A DNA stretch of 64,000 nt from Musa acuminata AAA Group (GCF_036884655.1 NC_088344.1:34712501-34776500), one strand, 5' to 3'. Shown: positions 25,894 to 39,500, counted from the stretch's first letter. Notes: a model not told the origin generated them from the sequence alone. Translations and numbers: made by a program.

Positions 25894-27700
25894 TACAGCC
25901 CACCTTCTGCTTCTTCTCCCCCCTCCCTTCCTTCTCCGCTTCGCAGAGAGGGAGAGATCGAGGCTCGCTTTTGTCCTCAGCTTTAGACTGAGAGACACGA
26001 CGGGGAGAGAGGGTGGTATTTAATGACGGCCGCAAAGACACCGCCGAATTGGGGGAATTGGTTTACGTAAAATTACGTAATTACCCTTCTACATTGTTCA
26101 TGAGGCATTTTCTTTGAAAAGAAATAAGCAATTTTATTTTGGACAATAATTTATTTTGGGGACTGTTCATATACAACTCTATGGTTCAAAAAACAAGGAA
26201 GAAATTTGATTTATTTTATTTGTTTTTTTTTTTATTTTCCAAAATCAGAATAATAGCAAAAAGGAAAGAAACTACAGCACAGCAATCTTGAATTTTGTGT
26301 TTTTTCTCCCCCTCTTTTTCATTTCTTACTACCCAACTTTGGGAAGCAAAAGTTGTTTAATTTTGGAATTATTATATAAGTAGAGAATTTCTCAGAAATA
26401 AATAATAAAAAAAACATTACTACTAAATTTTAGATGTATTTTTTCAGGCCTTTATTAAGGACTTCCCAAACACAAAAAATCACTGCATATAAGCAGCATC
26501 AAAACTGTTAGGTTTTTATTAACCCATAAAGCTATCATATGTATACATATATTAATGATGATAAAAGATCTATATAATTGATATGCATGTATTTGGAACT
26601 TTATTGTTGTTGTATACAAGTAAGTTGTCAAGGAAGAAGCTGTTGTTTCAGGAATTGGCATTGTTAGGCATGTATTATTTGGCTTTCTCCAAAGTTGGCA
26701 GCAAATGCATTCATCTTCCAACTTTTGCTTCGTCTCATTACTTCCAGCCAAACTCTGCAGGCATCATTCATTATTCAGAGAAGGAAATGTTTGTCATCCA
26801 TGGACAACAACATCAACCAAGTTCATCATCACCACAGCCAACCCTAACTGAGCTCCAAGTGGTCCTGCTGTGTATGTCACATCCGTTCATACCGTGATGC
26901 ATACATACTAAGAATCCATGGTGAGGTTTTGTTGGTTCAGCATGAATCTAATCCATAATGATATCCACATGCAATCTGTTCCTTTGGTGTGCGGCCAATG
27001 AGAAGTCTGCATGAAGATTGTGAATCTCCTTGCAAAGATTTATTGAGAATTCACTGAGTGATCACAGCACCTACTGATTTATCCATCAAAATTTATCTTC
27101 AAGATGCATCATTCAAGCCAAGCACAAAACCAATGCAAGAAATCAAAGTTAATCCTACAATTAGATATCAGACATCAAAGATCTGTCCTCATCCAAGCCA
27201 ACCAATTACTGAAGATTTGGAGAACATCACAGTCATTCTGAAAACAGTTAACAGGGCAATGATTTTAGAGGTGATTTGGATTGAGAGCTGAGTTTTGTGT
27301 CAATTCAAGATCTTGACATAACATACACATGGTCAGTATCTCAGCTCAGGGTCAAGGACAATGCTTCCATTAGAATTTGCAGGATCAAATTGTGGTTGAG
27401 CTGAATTGATTTGTCTCATGTTGAATTTTATCTTGTTTAGAGAATAACAAAGCTCAGCTGGTGATACTCTTTCATTAGCCCTATTGTTTCATTCTTAGAA
27501 GCAATCCTAAAATCAAATGCTTTCTTTCTCACCTGTAAATAAGATGGCCACCTACTGCTGATTAGCAAAATCTTCATCATTCCAACTCTGATACCTTTTA
27601 TCAGATCTTTGAAACAATGGATCACTAATCAGCATGTCAACAAGCAGGATGCTTTACTTAGCTCAGTGTGCATGCAGCTCCAACCTACAAGTTTTCTCTT
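25894..27700. other. Intergenic region, desaturase promoter side
   Basis: The first ~150 bp are GC-rich leader and promoter of the desaturase. Beyond that the sequence is AT-rich. Open frames near 26455-26897 on both strands have no recognisable motif. I see nothing supportable as a gene. Confidence 0.45.
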
Positions 27701-27711
27701 TCTTGCTTCTC

Positions 27712-27745
<34 letters not shown>
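27712..27745. repeat. Compound (CT)n(CA)n microsatellite
   Basis: A CT run passes directly into a CA run. Translation of this tract explains the repetitive Cys/Val and Glu/Arg tail of an open frame on the minus strand. Confidence 0.9.
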
Positions 27746-27823
27746 TTTCTCTTTCCATTACCTAAGGTTTCCTTTATGTATAGGACAATTGGAAACTTGG
27801 TACAATGAGAACTGCTGAAAACC

Positions 27824-28412
27824 ATGTCCAGTATTTCGGCCACTTTTGAGTCCTCTGACGAATCCATGGACATTAAATGTTTGGAAAATGCCCTCCTCAC
27901 GTTCCCCACAAGGGAGAAGGTGAAGAAGAGTATGCAAGCATGGGAAGATATTTTCTTCGAACGAAATCCGATCTCTACTCTGTGCTCATGATGTCTCCAC
28001 ATGCAAAGCATGGCAAGAACTCCAGTGAAGATACTGGTTGAAATCTTGAGCAAGAAAAATGCTCCAAACAAAATGAGAGAGAGAGGTGTCAGGAAATTTC
28101 CAAGGACTCCATTCATGGAAAGTGACAAGCTAATAGATTGGGTCCAGCAATCACCTCCTTTGTCATCGCAAGAAGTTGTGTCCCCATATCAGCCATGAAG
28201 GGTATCGCCATTGTCGTGGTTGCCGGCTGTATACTTTCGGACTTGATAGATCTAACATATGCACCACAAGAAACCATGCTGCTCATTTGATCATAATGGA
28301 CAGTGTAAATTTTCTTAATTGGAACTCAGAGGAGCAGCAAGCCATCAGTGGTCTGCAAGCTAAGGAGATCTTGGTGGAGGAAGATTCTGCCACTGTTATG
28401 TTGTCTGATTGA
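27824..28412 (+). other. Unrecognised open frames, possible decayed gene
   Basis: On the plus strand a frame beginning with ATG at 27824 runs to 28198, interrupted only by one TGA at 27989. It is followed by a short hydrophobic peptide frame (starting MKGIAIVVVAGCI near 28196) and then a frame ending ILVEEDSATVMLSD at 28412. A 147-codon frame also runs on the minus strand over 27685-28128. I recognise no family in any of these. The plus-strand series could be a small intron-containing or broken gene, or chance. Confidence 0.25.
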
Positions 28413-28896
28413 AGAAGTTTTGTGGATTCATTCCAATATATGCTTCTGCAATCAGAGAAACACTTGTGTTTTGAAGGAATTGTTGTGAGCTCTTAGGCTC
28501 TCCCCACCTTTCCTCTCCAAAAAGGATGACAAAGATTAAGCATGAGAAAAGGAAATATGAGAGATGGTCATGTGTTACCTACAACACAATTACAATGCCA
28601 TTAAACATTAGTGCTTATAAATCTCAACTGATTAAATAGAAGCATTGACAAAATAAATACCAAAGGTTGAAATGAAGTGCTTTTTCTTTTTTTTTTACAG
28701 ATTTGAGACATTTGTTGGTGAATGACTAGGACATAAATCATGTGCCATTAATAAAATTTAACTTTAGTTCCTACTTTACCTACTTATGCATGAAATCAAC
28801 TGGAGTTTTGACTTTGGCAGCGTTTTAGACAAGCATGTGTGTGACTGAGGGATTCAGTGAATCAAGCAAGGTGACTCACACAACAAGAATTGATCT

Positions 28897-28947
<51 letters not shown>

Positions 28948-30006
28948 GATGAGCAAGTCTGCTAACTTTCTATTCTCTCCAATTTGCATCTCTTGCATTC
29001 CAAGTGAAGGCTGATAGTCAAGTCAGCTAAACCAAGAATCCTGCCTAACAATGCAGATAGTTCCAATTTGATTGACTCTTGGCAGTTTATTGTTTGGGAA
29101 ATGTACATGCAATTGGAGGATGCATTCCAGAAGATTTTATGGTTGCCCTCCAAAAGTAGAATCAGGAGTGGTTTAGCAGTTTTTGGTGCTTTGACCATTT
29201 GTTAGTGCCAAGTGGAACTTCCAACAAGAAAAGAGCACCTATTTCCAATTTATTCACTTTTTATTTATGATCCTTTCCACATATCTGTCCTCTCAAATTT
29301 TAAGACAGCATATTTGCCATTTTCAAGTTTTAATATAGAATATGTATACATGATATGAAAATTATTGAGCTTGGAAGGAATATATGTGTAGTTGTGGCCT
29401 TCTTTAACTACAAAGTCTCCTCTACACACCATTTGTCTTGTGTCACACAGTTTGGATAACCAAAAAGAACCTTCTAACTTTATAATTGCCTTTGTTACAA
29501 CAACACTAACCAGTTATTTGCTTTGTCATAAGCAAGATCTTGTGCCACCCAAATCCTTTGTTACAAGTAAAATCTTGGTCCATCATTTGCTTCACAGCAA
29601 CCAAAGTCACAGTAGATTGGACAACTCCAGCTAATAATTTCTTCCAATGAAGTTAAACGTCACTCAGGTTTTGCAAAAGGAATCCAATGTTTTGTCTCAC
29701 AATCAGCTGAACAATGTCAAAAGTAATAGTAGATGTAGAATGTTTGAACACAAGGAGTAAAACAGCAAGAGAGCAAAGATTTCCTCTCACGATAACAATT
29801 TCACTGAACATGTCATACTACAAATCAAAGGCAGAGGAAACAGTGAACAGATTAAAGAAAGCTTCAGTAGCAGTAATAAACAACTCAATTACATAAGTAG
29901 AATTCAAAAAAGGAAGTGCTTGAAATCTTTCAAGAGGGCCAACTACATGCAAACTGTATACAAACACAAATATGACCAAACAACCACAAGGAGGGAGGAA
30001 ACAGAT
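28413..30006. other. Intergenic region with GA microsatellite
   Basis: A long GA dinucleotide run occupies about 28902-28942. The rest is AT-rich, with short open frames lacking motifs. The right end should include the 3' UTR of the CBSX6-like gene. Confidence 0.5.
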
Positions 30007-33000
30007 TCAAGGTGGTGGGAACTTAGTGACTGCATTCAGAATGTCGGTGTACGAGACAATGCCGACCAGGATGTCATCCTCCATATCAGCATCCGTTACC
30101 CACACGTGGGTGGCCCTGTGGGACAGCATCTGGGCCATGACGGCAGCCAACGAACTTGTATGCTTGCATGTCAACGGTGCACTCCTCCCCCGGTACATGC
30201 TCCTCAGTCTCCCTACTGGCATCTGGTTCACCTGATTATTGAAGAACCCAATACTCCTGCTGCTGAACTTCCTAGGCCTTGAGGAGACTCCAGGTCCAGA
30301 ACCATCTGTTGGTGAGTTGATAGGGAAATCAGGCACTGAAGCTCGTGTCGTGCCGTAGTCATCTGCTCCTATAACAAATTGCCCAGCTGACAAATTTGCC
30401 ATAGCCCACGCAGCAGCCAAGTAATCACATTTCCATAACTTATATGCAGATATATCTCCAATTATCTTGTGAGTGCCATCAGAGTTTGTCTCTATAACTG
30501 CAATCGCACATGGGTCATGAGGAATCTTATAGATGGCTTCAAAGGCTGGCGAGGGGGCTTCGATAAAAGAGTAGGTTGTGCTGATGGCTCCGAGAGATGC
30601 AATAGAAGATAGAGGAAGGGGGGCTAGAGCACCAAGGCAGCCAATTATAAAACGTACTACATCTTCCCGAGAAAGGCAGCAAAACTTATTGTCAGGGAGA
30701 GCAGAAGATGATGGTTGATCACTGTTGCTTACTCCACCTAAGGATGAGCTCTGAATGTTCTTAAGCCATTTACCATTATAAAGGATGGAGAAACGCTTGC
30801 TGAAGCCTTTCCACATGATGCTTTTGCGCACAAGGAGGCATCTCACCCCTTGCTTCATCATCTCCAGTGCATCAATTAACCTACCAACAGGTCAAAGAAA
30901 GAATATAGAGCAGCAAGGTAGTTTTTGAACGGGAGATTAGAAAAACAATGGAAATCAAAAGCGACAGACAGGGCAGCAAGGTAGTTTTTGACTCTTATCA
31001 GATTCCTCGTAACCTGGATTCTGTGAAAATCATATTCTAGAATCCTAGAAATTGCACTATTATTTAGGGCAATGCATCTTCAAGTTGAATGAAAGTATTG
31101 TTAGACAATCAGTAGCTTATAGTTTTCGAGTGCAGAAGAGCACCACAAACTTGTGTTCTTCAAAGAATTCTCTTGATGGCACAATGTGGGATATTGAAGA
31201 AAACATGAGATCAGTTAGTACCTAGCCATTAACCTAAACTAAAAACAACACTGCCGAAACTATGGGTATGATTAAGTGAGTAGCTTAAAATTACAAGACA
31301 GGTACTAACTACTGCAAATCTTATTTGTAATTTAATTAATACCTTGGAGAAATGACATCAAAAAAGAATACTTAATCACTAATACTTACGGTGCCTAATA
31401 CATCTCGTTCTCTACTTTTATATTCTTGCAAATCTTGTTTGACTTGTTTATATTTCAGTTCCAATCCTTAATTTTCAAGTCAAACAAGATTTGTTTGTAA
31501 TTAATTTTCAAGGTACTAACTAATGAAAACTAAATTCATACTTACAGTGCCTAACACACCTCGTTCTCTTCTTTTAATTTCTTGCAAATCTTGTTTGACT
31601 TGTTTGTATTTCAGTTCCAATCCCTTGTCCTTTCGCTAACTCAATCAGAAATGCCAATGTTTCCTACAAAAAACTTAAGGCTTTTGTTTGACAAATGGTG
31701 TTTATTCGATTAACTCCAACTATATTTCAAGTGCAGGGAGCCCAATATGGTTGTATCCCGATGTGTAGTTATGTGGATCCAACTAGTTAAGATAACACTA
31801 GTATTTGTTTCAATTGTCATGGCATCTGGAAAGGATGATTTGAGATATCCAAGGAACAGTGTGGTCTGCCCCCAAGTTTTGGAGAAAGGACAGGAAAGTG
31901 AATTCAGTGTCGATAGGTTCAAATGGTTTTGACATATGTAGGCGCTTATGTATGGATATTAGCAGCTTCTTCCAAGTTCTAATTTGTTTACCCTGGGATA
32001 AGCTGTGGAGGTTTAATGCTACAAAGACCAGCACATATACCTTTAAGTAGTTCAACCTAGTTTGGTTTTCAATTACCATATCAAGAGCATGGGTCTAACG
32101 GAACCTTCCTCATCTTCCTCACTATGGTGTGGAGAGTTTTCAACAGAGATTTTTCTTATTTTTTTCCTTCAAGTAGTTCAACCTAGTAGGGTTTCAGTTA
32201 CCCTATCAAGAGCTTGGGTTTAACTAAACCTTCCACATCCTCCTTGCTAATGTGATAGTTCTTATAGGTTATTGAGTTTTTCAATTGTCAACAAGTCTCC
32301 AATATACATCTGGTTGCGTACTAACATCCAAGGGAGATATTCTTCCTTAGGACATGCACCCTGCACTAAGAGTGATGATATGTTCAAATTATTGAACTTG
32401 TCTGACAAAGCAAAATATCTTTTAAACACACCTTTCACATGCAAACTTTTCATATTTTCACAATATTTTGTGGTAAAAGATCTGTCCTAAGAGATGTAAA
32501 ATTTGCAGTTCGTTGCATTATTGCTGTGTGGGTTTTACAGTGTGAAATTTGTCTCTGCATGAAATTTATGAAGTCAATTAGATACTATATTTGTTGCTAA
32601 GAATTTTTTTTTCTCTCTATCATTTTAAACTAATTTGTTTGATAATGAGAATACTGTAAAATCATATGAATACAATTTTATTTGACAATAGTCCAAATAA
32701 ACATTCGCATCAAGTGATTGTTCACATCAATTTTCTTGTTGGTACAACTAACATTCAATACGAATATTTTTCTCTAAAAAAAAAGGATGAAGGATCTGGG
32801 GAGGGTCGATGTATGCAACCTTGCCTTAAAATCAACTTATTTTCTTTCTCATCAAAAATAATATTGTGCATACTATTTTATAAGCTAACTTCTTATTAAG
32901 AGTTTTCACGAGCCAAAATTTTGGTTCAACCTCTTTCTTCTTCTGGACTTAGTTTTGCATTCCAAAAGAACACCACAGTCCACACTGTGTTATGTAGATT

Positions 33001-33755
33001 ACGTGGTCCATTATGCACTCAATCATGTCTTGGACTTTTGTACAAAAGCCCTCTAATTTAAAAGGTAGTCGATAAAGAGAACATAACCAAATGGTCAATA
33101 TGCCGTACCAGCAAAATTAGAGGACTGGAAGACAAATAAGTACATGGATTCTCTTCACCCAATCATCACGCCAGTAGTAGATGGGTACTTTTTCATCAGG
33201 AAAGCATCAACAAAACATATAGGATTGGCTATAGCCCTAAATAATTTACCCCAAACAATTCCAATTGCAGCAGCGATCAGATTTTAGTCAAATAGCCCTA
33301 ATATCCACCAGCAAGAAAGGATTCACGAGATGCCTAAATAAAGAACAAGATCGCCCAAAGTGTAGATTCAAGAAATCAATCAAACCCCCAATGAAGAGTA
33401 AAGACGCGGTTCAAGAGTCGTACCTTGTTCCGGGATCCACCTCCTTCAACAGGCCGGGGTTGGGCGTCACCACCTCCGCGACGGGCGTCCTCATGGCCTT
33501 CTCCGGGTCGGCGCCGGAAAGCGCGAGGAAGGCCACTACGTCCGACGAGTTCAGCATCCCGACGAACCGCTCGGCCGGAGGGCGCGCTGCTGCGGCGGCG
33601 GCGGGCTTCGTCCGCCAGACAGTGATCGCGCCCTCGGCGGAGTTCCCGATGGCGCTGACGGCCGCCTCGACCGTCTCCGCCTCGGAGAACTCGACCAGCT
33701 CGGGCTTGCCGAGGGTGAGGTCGCCGACGACGTGATGGAGGAAGACTAGGGCCAT
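30007..33755 (-). CDS. CBSX6: CBS domain protein, CBSX6-like, 2 exons
   Basis: CBSX proteins carry cystathionine-beta-synthase domains that bind adenosyl ligands and act as energy or redox sensors; the exact role of the CBSX6 type is poorly known. Exon 1 is 33755-33424 and exon 2 is 30880-30007, with a 2.54-kb intron. Joining restores an arginine codon and gives 401 residues. The N-terminus (MALVFLHHVVGDLTLGKPEL) and the first CBS region (ERFVGMLNSSDVVAFLALSG) match the subfamily. Exon 2 continues LIDALEMMKQGV, KRFSILYNGKWL, a serine-rich linker, and a final CBS unit (ATHVWVTDADMEDDILVG then IVSYTDILNAV). Exon 1 is very GC-rich and exon 2 is not, a contrast common in grass-like monocots. The intron holds duplicated and inverted repeats listed separately. 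Confidence 0.95.
31384..31631. repeat. Direct and inverted repeats inside the CBSX6-like intron
   Basis: A ~90-bp segment starting ACTTAC.GTGCCTAA at 31384 recurs at 31540, an offset of 156 bp. The motif CAAATCTTGTTTGACTTG occurs at 31429-31446 and 31585-31602, and its exact reverse complement CAAGTCAAACAAGATTTG lies between them at 31476-31493. The RNA could fold a perfect 18-bp stem with either flanking copy. Confidence 0.92.
32045..32240. repeat. 126-bp-spaced tandem duplication in the CBSX6-like intron
   Basis: The segment AAGTAGTTCAACCTAGT..GGTTTTCA.TTACC.TATCAAGAGC at 32045 recurs at 32171 with about 15 percent divergence by eye. It is intronic and not coding. Confidence 0.8.
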
Positions 33756-34190
33756 CGATCGGACTAGTGGCGCGTGCCGGGGGTTAGGAAAGAGAGTGGA
33801 GGAGGGTGAGGTGGAGGCGGAGGAAGCCGACGATGGGCTTCGACCGGGTGCAGGGAAGCGGGCCGGCTACTGGTTCGGGGCGGGTACGAGCACCACCGGC
33901 CGATCTAGCGAAGGCGACGGCAGCGGCCATGGAAAGGAGGAAAAGCCCATCAAATATACAAAATAGGAGGAGGAGGAGGAGGTGGTGGAGGTGGAGGCGC
34001 AGGCTGAGGCGGAGATGGAGGTGAAGGTGAAGAAGAGGACTGTCTCTTGATGAGAAAATGAACTAAAATAGAAGAATTATATTATATTATAAGGACGATT
34101 TCCTTATAAAAATATTTACTGTTGCCTTTTCTTTCTTTCTATCTACCTCTATATTTAAGTTTAGTATATATATGTAAAATTCAAAAACGC

Positions 34191-34229
<39 letters not shown>

Positions 34230-34400
34230 TGCAAGTGGTGGTAGGTACAAATAGTAAAATTGAATTATGAGAGCTGAAATGAATGATATAGACAGTTACC
34301 AACAACTTATAAATGAATATAACTATGTTTTTTAGAAATAATAAGATCAAATCTAAATTAGCAAAGAAAAATATAAAAGATGACATATTTTGGTATCGTC
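33756..34400. promoter_or_regulatory. CBSX6-like upstream region with GGA-rich and AT tracts
   Basis: Upstream of the CBSX6-like start the sequence is GC-rich, with GGAGGAGGTGGTGG-type purine tracts at about 33966-34025. Beyond these is a long AT dinucleotide run at about 34194-34225. Open frames here are Arg/Glu-rich low complexity and are not accepted as genes. Confidence 0.5.
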
Positions 34401-35889
34401 CACGTGGATCCAAGCAGATAAACACAACGATGCAGACGTGGAACCTCAAGTACGATATGACGCACAACACACGTAACGGACAGCCGCTTGCCGCCCCCTC
34501 CGTACGAACGACATCATTACAGTACAATCACCCCGGAAAGCTCGAGATGGCGTTGCGTGGCGTCGATCCGTGCAGGTTGGTCGGCGCTCATACAGAAGCT
34601 TAAGTCAGTCGATCAAGGAGCCGACCGCAATAAATTGACCCCGTATGACCAATTCATCCTCGCATGTATAAAAACTAACCCTCCATAATCAAGAAGGAGA
34701 GGTACTTCGAACACTCAACTCTCTCTCATTCTACCAAAAGCTAACTTAAGTTTCGAAGGGGTCGAGTCGAAAAATCCCCCTCCTGACCTCGATTTGCATG
34801 CATGAGCTCAACGACGGAGAAGCAGGCCACTCGCCAAGAGAGAAGACGACGCTTAGGGGATGAGGCTCGAACCCGACTCGACGCTCGCTCTCGCTATCCG
34901 AGCATCCACGTGGATAATCTTGTACATCGAGGACTGAACCGAGTCATGCTGACACCTTGGCCACGACATAAAGGTTTATTAACAACTCTAATTGATACTT
35001 TTGTCATGTCATGAAATCTAAACAAAAATTATTCTACCTGGGCGACGAGTTTCCTTATATAGATCAAGATTGAACTGAGAGACCGGACAATATCAAATCC
35101 AATTTTATCATTAGGGCATGCTTCAAATGGTCGCCCTAGCAAAGATGTCCCACTTCCCACCTACGACACCTTTACTAGACTTGAACGACTGTTGATATGC
35201 TTGTTCTCCGGCCAAACCCTGCTTCAATAGCGATGGTTCTTCAATGACCTCAGATGATGGTTTCAGTTTGGAAGTTTTTCTCGGCTTAACACAGTAGAGT
35301 AGGTTGACGCTGTATCCGAAATGATGCACTCTATCATTCCCTTCATCTCTCAATAACCTCAACGATAACCTCAACTGCCGATCACTATTGAAGTGACTCA
35401 ATTGGAAGTCACACCCATTCCTATAGAATTCTTGTAGCCTTTCACACCTTCCATCGTTGGTGGTGTCCCCCGTTCTCGTATGATTGAGGTCAGTGGACCT
35501 AGTCATTTACAATCGATCGATGACACTTGAATCGAAAGCCTAGTCGATGGATTTCACTAATCACATCATACAAACACAGAAATAATAGATGGATTAATAA
35601 TGCTTAGAGAAAATGCATTGAGAATTTGATGGTAGCACTGATGTAGCAACCTTCCATACTTAAATGGTTCTATATGACATATCCTATGCTTTGATGTGTC
35701 ATTATTTCCTCTCATCTATAGTCGTTTAGTCTATTTTTCCTAACTAGCCAGAGATTTGGAGCAACATATTGTCTCCAAGTTTGCTGATGAGGCCCAAGGG
35801 ATCACTGGCACATCCTTTGCTGCTCATACAAGCCTTCATGTTTGGTGTAGGTTGAGAATCAATCCACCTCCTTCCCCGTAAGTCCCCAT
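34401..35889 (+). mobile_element. Degenerate Ty3/gypsy-like remnant, left part (LTR-like and gag region)
   Basis: A TGTATAAAA box at about 34665 is followed by a CT-rich stretch resembling the U3/R end of a plant gypsy LTR. The sequence then runs into decayed DNA interrupted by the copia element at 35890. On the far side of that element, at 41161 onward, gag-like coding resumes on the plus strand. I infer that both sides are one older element split by the copia insertion. Exact LTR boundaries were not found. Confidence 0.45.
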
Positions 35890-36489
35890 TGATGGGGATA
35901 TAAACAGGAATAATCTTTGTATAGGAACGAATACTAGAAGACCAAAATACGCAGCGGAATAAAATGGAAACACAATCAAACAGAACACCAAGATATACGT
36001 GGAAAACCCCTTCAATGTGAAGGGTAAAAACCACGGGGCAAACTAGAGATAATCCACTATGAGAATAATGAATATACAAATCTCAAATCTCTTGCCCAAA
36101 ACCCTAGCAACAACCACAAGAGAATAACTGGGATACAAGGATCACGTCACTGCCCACAATATCTAAAACTCCCAAGTAATCACAGCAAGAGCCTACTGTA
36201 GATTTGATCTAACCTGAGATGAGAACACTGCTAGATGATTGAGAACAGTCTCTTTGCGTTATCCTTGTCTTCTTCCATTTCTTTCTCTTCCTTTTCTGCC
36301 TTATTCTCCTTCTTCTCTTTGGAATCTCGTGGCTTCCAAGATCTATCTCGTTGCTGCCTTTTTATAGCTTTAATCTGCCTCTAAAACGCAGCCACTACAC
36401 CCACCCCCCTAATCTTAATTAGGGTTAGGTTAAGAGGGGGTGTGGGCTGATAAAGCCCACATGGCTGAATATGGGCCATCAGCCCAACA
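35890..36489 (-). repeat. Copia 3' LTR (element orientation)
   Basis: The 600-bp LTR reads TGTTGGGC...CCCCATCA on the minus strand. A TATAAAAAGG box lies at 36357-36366. It has a 4-bp insertion and a 1-bp deletion relative to the other LTR. Confidence 0.97.
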
Positions 36490-36500
36490 ACCTCCCCCTT
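36490..36500 (-). other. Copia polypurine tract
   Basis: AAGGGGGAGGT on the minus strand lies directly against the 3' LTR, the expected place for priming of plus-strand DNA synthesis. Confidence 0.9.
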
Positions 36501-36570
36501 CAGCCCATAAGGGAGGCTGTCCCATAACTCCTCAATGTGAAGCCATGCCGACCAGCTGTCGGCATATCTC

Positions 36571-39500
36571 CTATCTTTCTTTTGGTAAGGTCTTCGTCAA
36601 CATGTCTGCTCCGTTGTCATCTGTATGAATTTTCTGAAGCTGCAACTGCTTCTCTTCAAATACATTTCGAATCCAGTGGTATCTGACATATATATATGCT
36701 TTGACTTGGAATGAAACATTGAGTTCTTACACAAATGGATGGCACTTTGGCTGTCACAATGCACCACATAATTTTCCTGTTTCAGCCCCAATTCTTGTAA
36801 GAATTCTTTCATCCATAACATTTCTTTGCATACCTCTGTAGCAGCAATATATTCTGCTTCTGTGGTAGAGAGAGCAATACACCTTTGCAACCTGGATTGC
36901 CATGACACAGCTCCCCCTGCAAAAGCAAGTACATAACCTGAAGTAGACTTCCTCGTATCTATATCTCTTGTCATATCTGCATCTGTGTAACCTGTTAACA
37001 CAGGTGGTCCACCTCCAAAGCTTAAACAAACCTTAGAGCTCCCTCTGAGATATCTAAAAATCCACTTCACTGCTGCCCAGTGCTCTTTGCCTGGATTTGC
37101 AAGAAATCTGCTAGTAACACCCACTGCATATGCGATGTCTGGCCTCGTACATACCATTGCATACATTAAACTTCCAACTGCTGAAGCATAAGGAACCTTT
37201 TGCATTTTCTCCTTCTCATCACTTGACGGACTCTGTTTTGAGCACAACTTGAAGTGACCTGCAAGAGAAGAACCAACTGGCTTAGCATTGCTCATACTAA
37301 ATCTTTCCAATACCTTCTCGATGTATTTCTCCTGTGACAACCAAATCTTCTTGTTTTTCCTGTCACGGGAAATCTGCATGCCTAGTATTTGCTTTGCTGG
37401 CCCCATGTCCTTCATTACAAAAGACTCACTCAGTTCCTTCTTCAACCTGTCAATTTTAGACATATCTTTTCCAAGAATAAGCATGTCATCGACATAAAGT
37501 AAGAGAATAATAAAATCCTTACCAAACCATTTGATGTACACACAATGATCTGAAGCCGTTCTTTTGTATCCATTTTCTGTCATAAATGAATTAAACTTTC
37601 TGTACCACTGTCTTGGAGCTTGCTTTAGCCCATACAAGCTCTTCTTCAACTTGCAGACAAAATTATCTTTACCTTTGACTTTGAAGCCTTCTGGTTGCTC
37701 CATATAAATTTTCTCCTCCAAATCACCATGAAGGAAAGTTGTCTTCACATCTAACTGCTCAACCTCCAAGTCCTGGTTAGCAGCAATACCAAGAACAACA
37801 CGAATAGAAGACATTTTAACAACAGGAGAAAATATCTCTTCAAAGTCAATACCTTTCTTTTGACCAAAGCCTTTCACAACCAATCTAGCTTTGTACTTTG
37901 GTTGAGAATAATATTCTTGAGTCTTCAACCTAAAAACCCACTTGTTCTTCAAGGCCTTCATTCCATTTGGTAGCAGCACCAAATCATAAGTGTGGTTCTT
38001 CTGAAGAGCATACATCTCTTCCTGCATAGCAACTAATCACTTCTCTTTCTGCTCACTCTCAACTGCTTCCTGGTAACTCTCTGGTTCACCTGCATCAGTA
38101 AGCATCACATACTCATCTGTAGAATATCTTCTGGAAGGTTGACGTTGTCTAGAAGATCTTCTCAACTGAGGTTCTGCGGGAACTTGCTCTCCTACTTCTT
38201 CTTGCTCAACATGTCCTGCAGGTAAATCAACATCAGGCTCTACACTATTTTTCTGCACATCTCCCCCATCACCCTGATATACTGGAGGAATAACTGGGTC
38301 ACAATCTGCTAATCCTTCTGCAGAAGTCTTGGCTGGTGCCTTCTTCTTCAAATCTTCAAAGGTTTGATCCTCAAAGAAGACCACATCTCTGCTCCTGAAC
38401 ACCTTCTGCTTTTCTGGATCCCAAAGCCTATAACTAAACTGATCATGTGAGTAACCAAGAAAAATACATTCTTTAGACTTACCATCCAGCTTGGACCTCT
38501 CATTGTTTGGAATATGTGCAAATGCGCGACAACCAAACACTCTCAAATGCTTGTAGGAAACATCTTTCCCTGACCATACATGCTCTGCAACATCACCATC
38601 TAGGGCTGTACATGGTGATAAGTTGATCACATCAACTGCAGTCCTCAAAGCCTCATCCCAAAACCTTTTGGGTAGCTTGGCCTGTGAAAGCATACATATG
38701 ATCTTTTCCATGATGGTGCGGTTCATCCTCTCTGCAATTGCATTATGCTGAGGTGTACTAGGAATTGTCATCTCATGTTGGATCCCATGTGACCTGCAAT
38801 AGTCATTAAACAATCCCGTATACTCACCACCATTATCTGATCTTATGCATTTCAATTTCCTTTCTGTCTCCCTTTCAACCCTGGCATGAAACTCTTTGAA
38901 GACATTAATAACCTGATCTTTGGTCTTCAAAGCATAAGCCCAAACTTTCCTGGAAAAATCATCTATAAAAGTGACAAAATAAAGTGCACCACTTATACCA
39001 AGAACATCAACAGATCCACCATGAGTTTTTGTCCTCAAAGGACCACATACATCTGTATAAACACGGTCTAAGGCATGCATTTTTCTAGACACAGCAGTAC
39101 TAGCAAATGAAACTCTATGTTGTTTACCAGCCAAACAATCAATACAAGGGTTCAGATGTATACCTCTGAGATCTGGTAATACCTCTCTCTTGGAAAGAGC
39201 TTGCAGCCCCTTCTCGCTCATGTGTCCCAATCGCCTATGCCACAACTCCATACTGAAGTCTTTCTCTATAGCATTTAACTGCTCACCATAAGCTTTAGCC
39301 TGCAACCTGTACAAAGTATGACATTTCTTTCCACTAGCTATAACAAGAGAACCCTTACTGAGCTTTCATTGCCCTCTGTGAAATCTGCTTTCATACTCTT
39401 CATCATCTAGTCTTCCAATTGAAATTAAATTCAGCCTCAAGTCAACCACATGCCTCACATCCTTAAGTACCAACTTACAGCCAAGGTTGGTCTTTAAATG

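Noticed and set aside
33806..34024. Arg/Trp-rich open frame upstream of the CBSX6-like gene
   Set aside because: It is produced by GGAGGTGG-type purine repeats and has no family motif.
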